NCBI RefSeq assembly: GCF_026153515.1
Contig: NZ_CP110644.1
Location: 2,757,501 to 2,821,500 of the forward strand
DNA: 64,000 bases
Reading direction: 5' to 3'
Source: Pseudomonas sp. KU26590
GTDB taxonomy: Bacteria; Pseudomonadota; Gammaproteobacteria; Pseudomonadales; Pseudomonadaceae
The position numbers and the translations under genes are program-made. Shown piece by piece: positions 35,962 to 45,136 of this stretch. The notes beneath the pieces were generated by a model, which did not search any database, had not been told where the DNA came from, and saw only the letters and a program-made list of their open reading frames with translations. Each line of letters begins with the position of its first letter. The first letter of the stretch is position 1.

Positions 35962-38847
35962 ATGAATTCCCCCCTTTCGACCCTCTCCGGGCACACGCCG
36001 ATTGCCGACGTGCGGGTCTCTGCACCCGGTGATAACGGCGCGCTGGCCTTGGGTGGAGTGACCGGGGAGAATTCGCTGGACGCCTTGTTGCGCGCCGCGC
36101 GCCAGGCTGCGCCGGAGTTGGGCTGGGCCGCTTACCGTGCCGGCCAGCAAATGCACCTGCTGGGGCAGGGCAGTTCGGCCATGGGCTGGCCAACGCTGAT
36201 ACCCCGTGAAGACTTCGACGGCTACTGCCGCAAGCACCATTTGCAGCGCTGGGTGACCGGTCATGGCGAGTCCGCCCTGGGCTGGTTGTTGATGCCGGAC
36301 GCGCACGCAGGCGATCCGTTTTTCGCCGAGCTGGCCGGACGTCTCGGCCTGCGCCTGCAAACCGATGCGCTGGCGCGGGCCCAGGCGACCCAGCGGGTGC
36401 TCTATGAAATCACCTACCTGGCAAGCTCCACCCGTGACCGCTCGGCGTTTTTGCAGGGCGTGCACAAACAGCTTTCCACCCTGATCGACGCGGAAAACTT
36501 CTACCTGGCGCTGTACGAAAGCCACAGCGGCAAGATCACTTACCCGTACTACATCGACATCACCGACGTCGACGCCCTCGAAGCGGAAACCTACGAGTTT
36601 CTCGATCCCGCGCGGCTGTCCATGACCGGTTATGTGCTGACCACCGAGCAGGCGCTGTTCGTCGATGCCGCCGCCATCGAGCGGGCGCGGGCGCTGGACC
36701 GCTTTCATTGCGTGGGCCATCGCCCCGAATTCTGGATGGGCGCGCCGCTGAAAAACGCCTCCGACGACGTTTTCGGCATGCTGGCGATGCAGGTCTACGA
36801 CGTCGCCCGGGTCTACAGCGTCGAAGATCAGGAGTTGTTTCTGGTGGTGGCTCGCCACGTGGCGATGGCCCTGGACCGGATTCTGCACCGCGTGCAACTG
36901 GAAGAAACCGTCGCCCGCCGCACCCTCGAGCTGTCTCGCCTGAACGACGCCCTGCGCAACGAAGTGGCCGACCGCGAACGCGCCGAACACTTGCAGAGCG
37001 CGCTGTTCCAGATCACCGAGTTGTCCAGCCAGCCCGGTGACATGACCGACTTGTTCAAAAGCCTGCACGGCATCGTCGGCGAGCTCTTATTTGCGCTTAA
37101 CTTCTATATCGCGCTATTCGACGATGCCACCGGCGAGGTGACCTTCCCGTACTACGTGGACGAACGCCTGACCCGCCGCCCGGATCCGCGCCGTGGCGAG
37201 CGCGGCTTTACCGAATACGTCATTCGCCAGCGCCGGGCGTGCCTGATCGACGGGACCGAGGCGCGCTGGCTGGAAAGCATCGGTGAAATCACCCTGCACA
37301 ATGAGGTCAATCGGTCCAGTTCGTGGCTGGGGATTCCGTTGTTCGACGGCAACGTGGTGCGTGGTGTGCTGGCAGTGCAGAGCTACACCTCCCATGTCAG
37401 CTACTCGTTGCGCGATCAGGAGCTGCTGACCTTCGTGTCACGCCATATCGATACGGCGCTGTCCCGGCGCAGCGCCGCCGAGGCCATTCACACCGCCAAT
37501 CTGCGCCTGGAAGCGCGGGTTCAGGACCGCACTCGTGAGCTGGACTACGCCAACGCCAAGCTGCAGCACGAAAACGCCCACGACGCGCTGACCGGCTTGC
37601 CCAATCGCAGTTATCTGCAGCAGCGGCTGAAAGTCGCGTGGCAGGATTTCTGTGACAAAGGCGAGGAGCTGGCGGTGATGTTCATCGACCTCGACCGCTT
37701 CAAGATGGTCAACGACAGCCTCGGCCATCACTCGGGCGATTTGTTGCTGATCCAGGCCGCCGACCGCTTGCGCCACTGCATGCGCGACAGCGACTTGCTC
37801 GCTCGGCTGGGCGGTGATGAATTTGCGGTGCTGGCCTACGCCGCGCCGCCGGACGTCACTGTGGCGATCGCCGAGCGCATCCTGCTGGCCTTCGACGTGC
37901 CGTTCTACATCGACGGCCACGCGGTGTTTTCGTCGTGCAGCATCGGCGTGGTGGGCGCCGACCTGCAGTTTCACAGCGAGCCGGCGGATTTACTTCGCGA
38001 CGCCGACACCGCCATGTACCGGGTCAAGAACGCCGGGCGCGACAGCTACGCGGTGTTCAACCAGGAAGTGCGCCGCGAAGTGTCCGACCAGATGGAGCAG
38101 GAGACCGCGCTGCGCAACGCTCTCAAATGCACCGATGAGCTTGTGCCGTATTTCCAGCCGATCATCGACGTGGCCAGCGGCCGGACTCTGGCCCTCGAAG
38201 CGCTGATTCGCTGGCGCCAGGCCGATGGTCGGATTGTCGCGCCGGGTGAATTTCTGCCGGCGCTGGAAGGCCTGCGCCTGATCGGCCGTCTGGACCTGTA
38301 CATGCTGCAGCAGGTGGTGGTGATCCTCGCCCATCCCGATCACGCGCATTGGCCGACGGTGCACGTCAACTGCTCCAGTTACAGCATTACCCGCCCGGAA
38401 TTTTCCAGCGAAGTCCTGGGTCTGCTGAGCCAGCACGCTGTTGCGCCGTCGCGCATCTGCCTGGAACTCACCGAAGGCGCGCTGGTGGCCGAACCCGAGC
38501 TGGCGCGTCAGGCCATGAAGCACCTGGCGGATAACGGCGTGTCGGTGGTCCTGGATGATTTCGGCGCAGGTTTTTCATCCCTCAGTTACGTGCACCAGTA
38601 CCACTTCAGCGGCCTGAAAATCGACAAGTCATTCATTCTGGAACTGACCGCCAGTTCCCGCAGCCGGGCCATTGTTCGCGCCATTGTGCGGATGGCCGAA
38701 TCCCTGGGGCTGACGGTGGTGGCAGAAGGTGTTGAAGACGCCGCGACCCTGGAGCTGCTGCGGGAAATGGGCGCCGGTCAGGCCCAGGGTTACTACTTTT
38801 CGATGCCGGTGCCCCAGGACGAGCTGGACTTGAGCGCATTGCTGTAA
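35962..38847 (+). CDS. GAF-GAF-GGDEF-EAL cyclic-di-GMP signalling protein
   Basis: This 961-residue soluble protein has an N-terminal unknown region (1-130), GAF 1 (about 150-310), a coiled coil (about 315-345), GAF 2 (about 350-520), a second coiled coil, GGDEF (about 545-705) and EAL (about 715-955). The GGDEF motif is intact (RLGGDEFAVL, about 618) with the inhibitory RxxD site five residues before it (RDSD). The EAL domain has LEALIRW, ELTEG and LDDFGAGFSSLSY, so it may be active as a phosphodiesterase too. The ATG at 35962 is chosen for its GGAG at 35953; ATG 35923 is an in-frame alternative. GAF ligands unknown. Confidence 0.9.
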   Translation: MNSPLSTLSGHTPIADVRVSAPGDNGALALGGVTGENSLDALLRAARQAAPELGWAAYRAGQQMHLLGQGSSAMGWPTLIPREDFDGYCRKHHLQRWVTGHGESALGWLLMPDAHAGDPFFAELAGRLGLRLQTDALARAQATQRVLYEITYLASSTRDRSAFLQGVHKQLSTLIDAENFYLALYESHSGKITYPYYIDITDVDALEAETYEFLDPARLSMTGYVLTTEQALFVDAAAIERARALDRFHCVGHRPEFWMGAPLKNASDDVFGMLAMQVYDVARVYSVEDQELFLVVARHVAMALDRILHRVQLEETVARRTLELSRLNDALRNEVADRERAEHLQSALFQITELSSQPGDMTDLFKSLHGIVGELLFALNFYIALFDDATGEVTFPYYVDERLTRRPDPRRGERGFTEYVIRQRRACLIDGTEARWLESIGEITLHNEVNRSSSWLGIPLFDGNVVRGVLAVQSYTSHVSYSLRDQELLTFVSRHIDTALSRRSAAEAIHTANLRLEARVQDRTRELDYANAKLQHENAHDALTGLPNRSYLQQRLKVAWQDFCDKGEELAVMFIDLDRFKMVNDSLGHHSGDLLLIQAADRLRHCMRDSDLLARLGGDEFAVLAYAAPPDVTVAIAERILLAFDVPFYIDGHAVFSSCSIGVVGADLQFHSEPADLLRDADTAMYRVKNAGRDSYAVFNQEVRREVSDQMEQETALRNALKCTDELVPYFQPIIDVASGRTLALEALIRWRQADGRIVAPGEFLPALEGLRLIGRLDLYMLQQVVVILAHPDHAHWPTVHVNCSSYSITRPEFSSEVLGLLSQHAVAPSRICLELTEGALVAEPELARQAMKHLADNGVSVVLDDFGAGFSSLSYVHQYHFSGLKIDKSFILELTASSRSRAIVRAIVRMAESLGLTVVAEGVEDAATLELLREMGAGQAQGYYFSMPVPQDELDLSALL

Positions 38848-38964
38848 GACAAGACGTTCCGGCAACCGGGGTGATTGAGGTCGGCCGTCGCGATATCGTG
38901 AAACATTCCGCAACATTTTCCCTCGCGGCGAGTCAACGCTACATCTCCCTGCAAAGAATTGTTC

Positions 38965-40149
38965 ATGAAGACCCCTCGACCCACCGCACGCCTCAAGCCG
39001 CTCAACGAGCTGCGTAACCTGAAAATGGCCCGTTCCGCCCATGCGTATGTGCGCGGCAGCACGGTGCAGTTTTACGAATGGCTGCACAGCCAGTCCGGTC
39101 GGCGCCTGCCCAGCGGCCCTCCGGTGTGGATCTGCGGTGACTGTCACGCGGGTAACCTCGGCCCGACCGGGGATTTGAAAGGGCGCATCGACATTCACAT
39201 TCGCGATCTGGATCAGACCGTGATTGGCAACCCGGCCCACGACTTGGTGCGTCTGGCGCTCTCCCTGGCCACTGCTGCCCGGGGCTCTGATCTGCCGGGC
39301 GTCGCCACCGCTAGAATGCTCGAAGAGATGATGCAGGGCTACGAGCTGGCGTTCGAAGACGGCGACGATGAAGAGCCCGCGCGCCCGGCGCAGGTGAAGG
39401 CGGGGATGCGCAGCGCCGTTCAAAGGACCTGGAAGCATCTTGCCCAGGAGCGCATCGAAGACACGCGGCCGACCATTCCGCTGGGCAAGCATTTCTGGTC
39501 GTTGTCCCGCGATGAGCGTCATGCCCTGAAAGAACTGTGCGCGACGCCGGAGATTCACTCGCTGGTCACCTCGCTCAAAGGCCGGTCGAAGGATGACCGC
39601 GTCGAGATGCTCGACTGCGCTTACTGGGTGAAGGGTTGCAGCTCGCTGGGCCTGCTGCGCTATGCGGTCCTGTTGAGCGTGGGCGACGATGAAGATCAGG
39701 AATATTGCCTGCTCGACGTCAAGGAAGCCGTCGCTGCCGCCGCGCCGCGCACCCCGCGCGCGGGCATGCCCCGGGATAACGGCAAGCGCGTGGTGGAAGG
39801 CGCTCGGCATCTGTCGCCGGGACTCGGCAACCGAATGATCGCCACGCGCATGCTGGATCACGGCTTCTTCGTCCGCGAACTGCTGCCCCAAGACATGAAG
39901 CTCGAGCTCGATCAACTGAGCGAACGCGAAGCCATGAAAGCCGCCGGTTACCTGGCCCGCGTCGTCGGCCTGGCCCACGCCCGCCAGATGGACCTCGCCA
40001 CCCGCTCATCCTGGATGCGGGACTTGCAGCTCAACCGCTCGCAGACCCTGGACGCGCCCTCGTGGCTGTGGAGCAACGTTGTGCATCTGGTGGGCAGCCA
40101 CGAGCAGGGCTATCTGGAGCATTGCCGGCGCTATGCGCTGGAGAATTGA
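38965..40149 (+). CDS. DUF2252 family protein
   Basis: This 394-residue protein has the DUF2252 core: a kinase-like VWICGDCHAGNLGPTGD (about residue 50), IDIHIRDLDQTVIGNPAHDL (about 70), LDVKEAV and LVGSHEQGYLEH at the end. The HxGN and D motifs recall the catalytic loop of aminoglycoside phosphotransferase-like folds, so a small-molecule kinase-like role is possible, but no activity is established to my knowledge. The ATG at 38965 lies after a weak AAAGAA site; a TTG two codons earlier is possible. It follows the GGDEF-EAL gene by 117 bp and may share its transcript. Confidence 0.85.
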   Translation: MKTPRPTARLKPLNELRNLKMARSAHAYVRGSTVQFYEWLHSQSGRRLPSGPPVWICGDCHAGNLGPTGDLKGRIDIHIRDLDQTVIGNPAHDLVRLALSLATAARGSDLPGVATARMLEEMMQGYELAFEDGDDEEPARPAQVKAGMRSAVQRTWKHLAQERIEDTRPTIPLGKHFWSLSRDERHALKELCATPEIHSLVTSLKGRSKDDRVEMLDCAYWVKGCSSLGLLRYAVLLSVGDDEDQEYCLLDVKEAVAAAAPRTPRAGMPRDNGKRVVEGARHLSPGLGNRMIATRMLDHGFFVRELLPQDMKLELDQLSEREAMKAAGYLARVVGLAHARQMDLATRSSWMRDLQLNRSQTLDAPSWLWSNVVHLVGSHEQGYLEHCRRYALEN

Positions 40150-40168
40150 TCCTAACGGCGGCGCTCGC

Positions 40169-40199
40169 TTGACCTCCACTTAGGTGGAGGTTCGAGACT
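40169..40199 (+). promoter_or_regulatory. MerR-type promoter/operator before the RidA gene
   Basis: A -35 element TTGACC (40169-40174) overlaps an 8-bp inverted repeat ACCTCCAC-TTAG-GTGGAGGT (40172-40191), with a possible -10 (GAGACT, 40194-40199) after a long spacer of 19 bp. A dyad inside an overlong spacer is the hallmark of promoters controlled by MerR-family activators. No MerR gene is adjacent in the window. Confidence 0.6.
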
Positions 40200-40218
40200 G
40201 GGCGCTCTTGCGTTCAGG

Positions 40219-40659
40219 ATGACTGCCATGACACCAACCCTCGCTGCTGCTCCGTTCACGTTGTACAACCCACCGGGCTTGTACGATCCCGCACCCAACG
40301 CCTATTCCCACCTCGCCGTCGTCGGCCCGGGCACCGAGTGGCTGTTCGTCGCCGGGCAGGGCGGGGAGGATGCTCAAGGCCAGCTGTCCCCGGTCTTTGC
40401 CGATCAGGCAGCCCAAGCCATAGCCAACGTCCGCACCGCCCTGCAATCGCGCGGGGCCGACCTTCAGCACATCTTCAAACTGACGCTGCTAATTGCTGAT
40501 CACTCGGGAGAACGGTTGCGTACGTGGATCGAACAGGCGGATCTCGCATGGGCCGGCAATATGATGCCGGTGTGCACACTGATCCCGGTCCCACGCCTGG
40601 CGCTGGACGGGATGTTGATCGAGATCGAAGCGGTAGCGGCGCTTATGCCCAGAGACTGA
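40219..40659 (+). CDS. RidA/YjgF-family protein
   Basis: This 146-residue protein has the RidA fold and signatures: an early YNPPGLYDPAPNAYSHLAVV strand region, LFVAGQGGEDAQGQL, QAIANVRTALQSRGADLQHIFKLTLLI and the C-terminal LIPVPRLALDGMLIEIEAVA. The usual RidA arginine (in the CxxR motif) is replaced: the segment reads VPRLALDGM rather than V-xx-LP, so it may belong to a Rid subgroup without the standard enamine/imine deaminase chemistry. ATG 40219 and ATG 40228 are both possible. It sits behind a MerR-type promoter and is followed at once by the large REPIN array. Confidence 0.82.
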   Translation: MTAMTPTLAAAPFTLYNPPGLYDPAPNAYSHLAVVGPGTEWLFVAGQGGEDAQGQLSPVFADQAAQAIANVRTALQSRGADLQHIFKLTLLIADHSGERLRTWIEQADLAWAGNMMPVCTLIPVPRLALDGMLIEIEAVAALMPRD

Positions 40660-40668
40660 CCGGTTTTT

Positions 40669-42256
40669 AGTAGGACCGGCTTCAGCCGGGAAGAGGCCGG
40701 TGCGTGCACCATCAATTCATCAGTGTGACTACCGACGTCTTCCCGGCTAAAGCCGGTCCTACAACGAGTACGCGGTCGATTAGTGGGACCGGCTTCAGCC
40801 GGGAAGACGCCCCTATGAACACCATCACTTCCGCAGCGTGACTACCGACGTCTTCCCGGCTAAAGCCGGTCCCACTATGAGCACGCGGTCGATTAGTGGG
40901 ACCGGCTTCAGCCGGGAAGAGGCCCTTATGAGCACCATCAATTCTGCAGCGTCGCGCCTGACGCCTTCCCGGCTAAAGCCGGTCCCACAATGAGTACGCG
41001 GTCGATTAGTGGGACCGGCTTCAGCCGGGAAGAGGCCCCTATGAACACCATCAATTCCGCAGCGTCGCGCCTGACGCCTTCCCGGCTAAAGCCGGTCCTA
41101 CAACGAGTACGCGGTCGATTAGTGGGACCGGCTTCAGCCGGGAAGAGGCCCTTATGAGCACCATCAATTTTGTAGCGTGACGCCTGACGTCTTCCCGGCT
41201 AAAGCCGGTCCCACTATGAGCACGCGGTCGATTAGTGGGACCGGCTTCAGCCGGGAAGAGGCCCCTATGAACACCATCAATTCTGCAGCGTCGCGCCTGA
41301 CGCCTTCCCGGCTAAAGCCGGTCCCACAATGAGTACGCGGTCGATTAGTGGGACCGGCTTCAGCCGGGAAGAGGCCAGTCTGTCCACCATCAATTTTGCG
41401 GTGTGACTGCCGTCGCCTTCCCGGCTAAAGCCGGTCCTACAACGAGTACGCGGTCGATTAGTGGGACCGGCTTCAGCCGGGAAGAGGCCAGTCTGTCCAC
41501 CATCAATTTTGCGGTGTGACTGCCGTCGCCTTCCCGGCTAAAGCCGGTCCTACAACGAGTACGCGGTCGATTAGTGGGACCGGCTTCAGCCGGGAAGAGG
41601 CCCTTATGAGCACCATCAATTTTGTAGCGTGACGCCTGACGTCTTCCCGGCTAAAGCCAGTCCCACTATGAGCACGCGGTCGATTAGTGGGACCGGCTTC
41701 AGCCGGGAAGAGGCCAGTCTGTCCACCATCAATTTTGCGGTGTGACTGCCTGACGTCTTCCCGGCTAAAGCCGGTCCCACAATGAGTACGCGGTCGATTA
41801 GTGGGACCGGCTTCAGCCGGGAAGAGGCCAGTCTGTCCACCATCAATTTTGCGGTGTAACTGCCTGACGCCTTCCCGGCTAAAGCCGGTCCCACAATGAG
41901 TACGCGGTCGATTAGTGGGACCGGCTTCAGCCGGGAAGAGGCCCTTATGAGCACCATCAATTTTGTAGCGTGACGCCTGACGTCTTCCCGGCTAAAGCCG
42001 GTCCCACAATGAGTACGCGGTCGATTAGTGGGACCGGCTTCAGCCGGGAAGAGGCCAGTCTGTCCACCATCAATTTTGCGGTGTGACTGCCGTCGCCTTC
42101 CCGGCTAAAGCCGGTCCTACAGTCGAGGTCTGCCAATTCCGCTGCGTGCTTGCGGTCTTCTGGTAGGACCGGCTTCAGCCGGGAAGAGGCCAGTCTGTCC
42201 ACCATCAATTTTGCGGTGTGACTGCCTGACGCCTTCCCGGCTAAAGCCGGTCCCAC
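40669..42256 (+). repeat. REPIN array 1: 14 tandem units, period about 113 bp
   Basis: Fourteen forward arms (gggaccggcttcagccggga) alternate with 14 reverse arms (tcccggctaaagccggtccc). Each unit is arm, flank with caccatcaatt, inverted arm and a loop with tacgcggt. Flanks occur in a few recurring versions (cccttatgagcacc, cccctatgaacacc, ccagtctgtccacc) that are shuffled along the array. Arms are nearly invariant; one shows a change (aaagccagtccc at 41652). Some neighbouring units are virtually identical (for example 41380-41490 and 41493-41603), pointing to recent tandem duplication. Apart from a possible 49-codon frame running into its right end, it holds no gene. Confidence 0.95.
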
Positions 42257-42390
42257 ACATTCGGGTTCAGCTGATCCTTCTTGCTCGGGTTTCCGGTCAT
42301 CGGCTGGAAATCATGTGAGAAACCCCATAACAGGCGAACCGGCCCGACCGCTTGCTGGTAAATTGGCGCACGTGTGATTTGTTGAGCCAT
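42241..42390 (-). CDS. Possible 49-residue protein ending in a REP sequence
   Basis: An ATG at 42390 with GGAG seven bases upstream opens a frame with a basic, aromatic composition (MAQQITRAPIYQQAVGPVRL ...). An in-frame ATG at 42429 would add 13 residues. The last codons and the TAG stop come from the terminal REP arm of array 1, so either the repeat inserted into a longer gene or the frame is fortuitous. I do not recognise the protein. Confidence 0.3.
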   Translation of the reverse strand: MAQQITRAPIYQQAVGPVRLLWGFSHDFQPMTGNPSKKDQLNPNVWDRL

Positions 42391-42485
42391 TATTGGCTCC
42401 AGAAAGGGTAATTCGCGCTGGTATGCCATGCCTTATCCTCGACCCTTATCCTTATTCAATCTTTCCTGCTAAAGGGATTTAAACC

Positions 42486-42962
42486 ATGCGGCGTTTTGCG
42501 GCCCTCGCTCTGTTTCTCAGTCTCAATGCATTTGCCCAGGACGCGCCCCAGCCGATCGCCAAATGGACGTTGCTCGACCAGTTCGACAAGGCTTACACGC
42601 TGGACGATCAGGCCCAGGTGCTTTTGATCGCCCGCAGCATGTCGGCGGCGAAGATGGTCAACGCCGCACTGGAAGACAATCCCGAGGGTTACCTGGAGCA
42701 GCGCCACGTTGTATACGTGGCGGACATCGAAAAGATGCCGTCCCTGATAAAGATGGTGGCAGTGCCGGCAATGCGTTCGGCCAAGTTCCGCATCTTGCTG
42801 GACCGTGACGCTCGCGTCGCCTCGGCCTACGACGGCGACCGCGACACCGTGCAGTGGCTGGCGCTGAAAAACGGCGCGGTCATACGTCAGGAACGTTTTG
42901 CGGATGGCGAACAACTCAAGCAGGCCATTGCCAAGCTCGGTTCGCAGTCGGCTAGCCGTTGA
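42486..42962 (+). CDS. Exported thioredoxin-fold-like protein, hypothetical
   Basis: This 158-residue protein has a signal peptide (MRRFAALALFLSLNAFAQ, cleavage near residue 18) and a mature part reminiscent of a thioredoxin-like fold: WTLLDQFDKAYTLDDQAQVLLIARS, HVVYVADIEKMPSLIKMVAVPAMRS and FRILLDRDARVASAYDGDRD. It lacks a CxxC motif, so disulfide chemistry is not expected. An AAAGGGAT ribosome site precedes the ATG. It converges on crtE with an 11-bp overlap of the 3' ends. Function is unknown; proteins of this type occur as single genes in other pseudomonads, as far as I recall. Confidence 0.7.
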   Translation: MRRFAALALFLSLNAFAQDAPQPIAKWTLLDQFDKAYTLDDQAQVLLIARSMSAAKMVNAALEDNPEGYLEQRHVVYVADIEKMPSLIKMVAVPAMRSAKFRILLDRDARVASAYDGDRDTVQWLALKNGAVIRQERFADGEQLKQAIAKLGSQSASR

Positions 42963-43881
42963 GCGCGGCCTTCTCGAAGATCTGCCTCAGGTAGCCGGCG
43001 ATGGTCGAGGCGTCGCCGTAGACCTCACGCAACGCGTGCTCGGCGCTGGTCAGGTGCAGCGCCAGTTGCCGCTTGACCTTGTCTTCGCCATACAGCGAGA
43101 CGAAGGTGGATTTGCCGTCGTCCTTGCCTTGATCCTTGTCGCTGTCGGCGCAGCGGTCGCGCAGATCGTCGTACATCTGGAAGGCCTGGCCCAGCTCCAT
43201 GGCGAAGTTCTGCAGCAGCGGCCGCTGTTCTTCCCGCGCACCGCTGATCAGCCACGCCATGTCCATGATCGCGCCGAACAGCACGCCGGTTTTCAGGTTG
43301 TTGGTCAGGGCGATCTCGTCCGCGTCGCGGCTGCGCTGGCCGTCGCGCAAATCCTGGAACTGCCCGCGCACCAGCCCTTGCATACCGACGGTGTTGGCCA
43401 GCACTTCGACCAGTTCGGTACGGGTGGTGGCGGCCAGATCGCTGATGCTGGCAACCACACCGAAGGCGCGGCTGAGCAGGGCGATGGCGGTCAGAATGGC
43501 CACGTCTTCACCGAACTTCAGGTGGACCGTGGGCTGACCGCGCCGCAGTGACGCGTTGTCCATACACGGCATGTCGTCGAGCACCAGCGACGCGGCGTGA
43601 ATCATCTCGACCGCGCAGCCCAGGTCCACGGCCTGTTGCCTGATCGTGCGGCTGTTTTCACGGCCGTCTTCGACCAAGCCTTCGGCAGCGAGCACCAACA
43701 GCACCGGACGCATGCGCTTGCCCGGCGCCAAAGTCGATTCACGCATGGCCAGCGCCACCAGATCGCGCTCGTTGCCGGATTCGGGCAACAGCTCGGAGAG
43801 CCGCGTCTCGATGGCCTTTCGAACGTCTCCCAGTCGCCCGGCAAAGCCCGATTTGATTGTTATGTCGACGTTACCTGCCAT
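42952..43881 (-). CDS. crtE: Geranylgeranyl diphosphate synthase
   Basis: This 309-residue trans-prenyl synthase has the first Asp-rich motif in [17 protein letters not shown] (DDx4D type, about residue 100), GKRMRP (about 55) and the second Asp-rich motif [11 protein letters not shown] (about 240). It elongates farnesyl to geranylgeranyl diphosphate, the first committed precursor of carotenoids. The ATG at 43881 has an AGGGAAAG site. Unlike the common Pantoea order in which crtE leads the same strand as idi-crtX, here crtE is divergent from idi across about 200 bp holding the mirrored promoter at 43996. Confidence 0.93.
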   Translation of the reverse strand: MAGNVDITIKSGFAGRLGDVRKAIETRLSELLPESGNERDLVALAMRESTLAPGKRMRPVLLVLAAEGLVEDGRENSRTIRQQAVDLGCAVEMIHAASLVLDDMPCMDNASLRRGQPTVHLKFGEDVAILTAIALLSRAFGVVASISDLAATTRTELVEVLANTVGMQGLVRGQFQDLRDGQRSRDADEIALTNNLKTGVLFGAIMDMAWLISGAREEQRPLLQNFAMELGQAFQMYDDLRDRCADSDKDQGKDDGKSTFVSLYGEDKVKRQLALHLTSAEHALREVYGDASTIAGYLRQIFEKAALNG

Positions 43882-43995
43882 CGGTCTTTCCCTATGCTTT
43901 AGCGGTAATACTGTTCGTCGCGGACCGGTGAGGAGGTGCGGGGCCGGTCGTCACGGAACAACTGCTGTTTCTAAATGCCTCAAGATACGGCAAAG

Positions 43996-44023
43996 TTGTA
44001 CAGGAAAATCGGTTTTGTACAAG
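43996..44023. promoter_or_regulatory. Mirrored promoter/operator between crtE and idi
   Basis: Two TGTACA palindromes 19 bp apart form the dyad TTGTAC-N16-TACAAG on the + strand and TTGTAC-N16-TACAAC on the - strand. Each half gives a fair -35 (TTGTAC) for one direction and a -10-like box (TACAAG/TACAAC) for the other, so both crt transcripts could start from one overlapping element. TGTACA direct or inverted repeats are reported as sites of CarH/LitR-type B12 photoreceptor repressors of carotenoid genes; that link is inference here. Confidence 0.6.
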
Positions 44024-44080
44024 ATTGCGTCTGCAGAAGACCGCATAGCCGGTTCAATAATTCAGCTGCATGGAGCGAGT

Positions 44081-45136
44081 ATGACTCACAGCGATATGGG
44101 TCGTCGAAAAGACGATCACCTTGATATCGTGCTGGACAGGCGCGCCAGCGTGCGTTCCTCCTTCTCCGGACTGGACGACATCCGCTTCGAACACTGTGCG
44201 CTGCCGGAGTTGAATCTGGACGACGTTGACGTGAGCAGCTCGCTGCTGGGCATTGCATTGCGCGCGCCGCTGCTCATCAGCTCCATGACCGGCGGGGCTG
44301 ACCGAGCCACCGCGATCAATCGACATCTGGCTGAAGCCGCCCAGGAGCTGGGCATTGCCATGGGCGTCGGCTCGCAACGGGTGGCGCTACAACGCGGCGG
44401 TGATCAGGGCCTGACCCGCGAGCTTCGGCGTCTGGCGCCGGACATCGCGCTGCTGGGCAATATCGGCGCCGCGCAGTTGATCGAGCCTGACGGCCTGGAC
44501 ATGGCCCGCCGTGCGGTCGACATGCTTCAGGCCAATGCGTTGATCATTCATCTGAACCCTTTGCAGGAAGCCGTTCAGGCCGGCGGCGACCGGCGCTGGC
44601 AGGGTATTCTCGACGCCATACACCGCGTGGTGTTGAGTGTCGGCGTGCCGGTGGTGGTCAAGGAAGTGGGCGCTGGCCTGTCCGCCGATGTGGCGCTGGC
44701 GCTGGTGAAAGCCGGGGTGCAGGTGCTGGACATCGCCGGGCTTGGCGGTACCAGTTGGGCCGCCGTCGAGGCCGAGCGCGCCGAGAACCCGGCCGATCGC
44801 GAAGTCGCCATGGCGTTTGCGCGGTGGGGCATCCCCACCGCCGTGAGCCTGGCCATGGTTCGCCAGGCCTTGCCGGACACGCCGCTGATCGCCTCCGGCG
44901 GCATTCACAATGGCATCGACGTGGCCAAGGCCATTCGCCTGGGCGCGGATGTTGTCGGTCAGGCCGCAGGCGTGCTGCGCAACGCAACCCTGTCCACCGC
45001 TGCCGTCATCGAACACTTCGACATCGTCATCCGCCAGCTGCGTATCGCCTGTTTCTGCACCGGTTCAGAGGACCTTCGCGCGCTGCGCAGGGCCCGCTTG
45101 CTGGCGCCCGACACCTTGCAGTCGTTACTCTCATGA
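44081..45136 (+). CDS. idi: Isopentenyl-diphosphate isomerase type 2
   Basis: This 351-residue FMN enzyme (Fni/IDI-2) has [12 protein letters not shown] at the start, [30 protein letters not shown] with the flavin-phosphate region, [28 protein letters not shown] and [26 protein letters not shown]. It interconverts IPP and DMAPP, feeding crtE. The ATG at 44081 is chosen because of TGGAG just upstream; the frame is open for 430 bases before it. It leads the plus-strand crt operon and overlaps crtX by four bases. Type 2 Idi within crt clusters is known from Pantoea-like clusters. Confidence 0.93.
   Translation: MTHSDMGRRKDDHLDIVLDRRASVRSSFSGLDDIRFEHCALPELNLDDVDVSSSLLGIALRAPLLISSMTGGADRATAINRHLAEAAQELGIAMGVGSQRVALQRGGDQGLTRELRRLAPDIALLGNIGAAQLIEPDGLDMARRAVDMLQANALIIHLNPLQEAVQAGGDRRWQGILDAIHRVVLSVGVPVVVKEVGAGLSADVALALVKAGVQVLDIAGLGGTSWAAVEAERAENPADREVAMAFARWGIPTAVSLAMVRQALPDTPLIASGGIHNGIDVAKAIRLGADVVGQAAGVLRNATLSTAAVIEHFDIVIRQLRIACFCTGSEDLRALRRARLLAPDTLQSLLS

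Noticed and set aside
40669..42256. CRISPR array
   Set aside because: Regular spacing is suggestive, but the repeated units are alternating inverted REP arms, the intervening sequences are copies of each other instead of unique spacers, and no cas gene is present.
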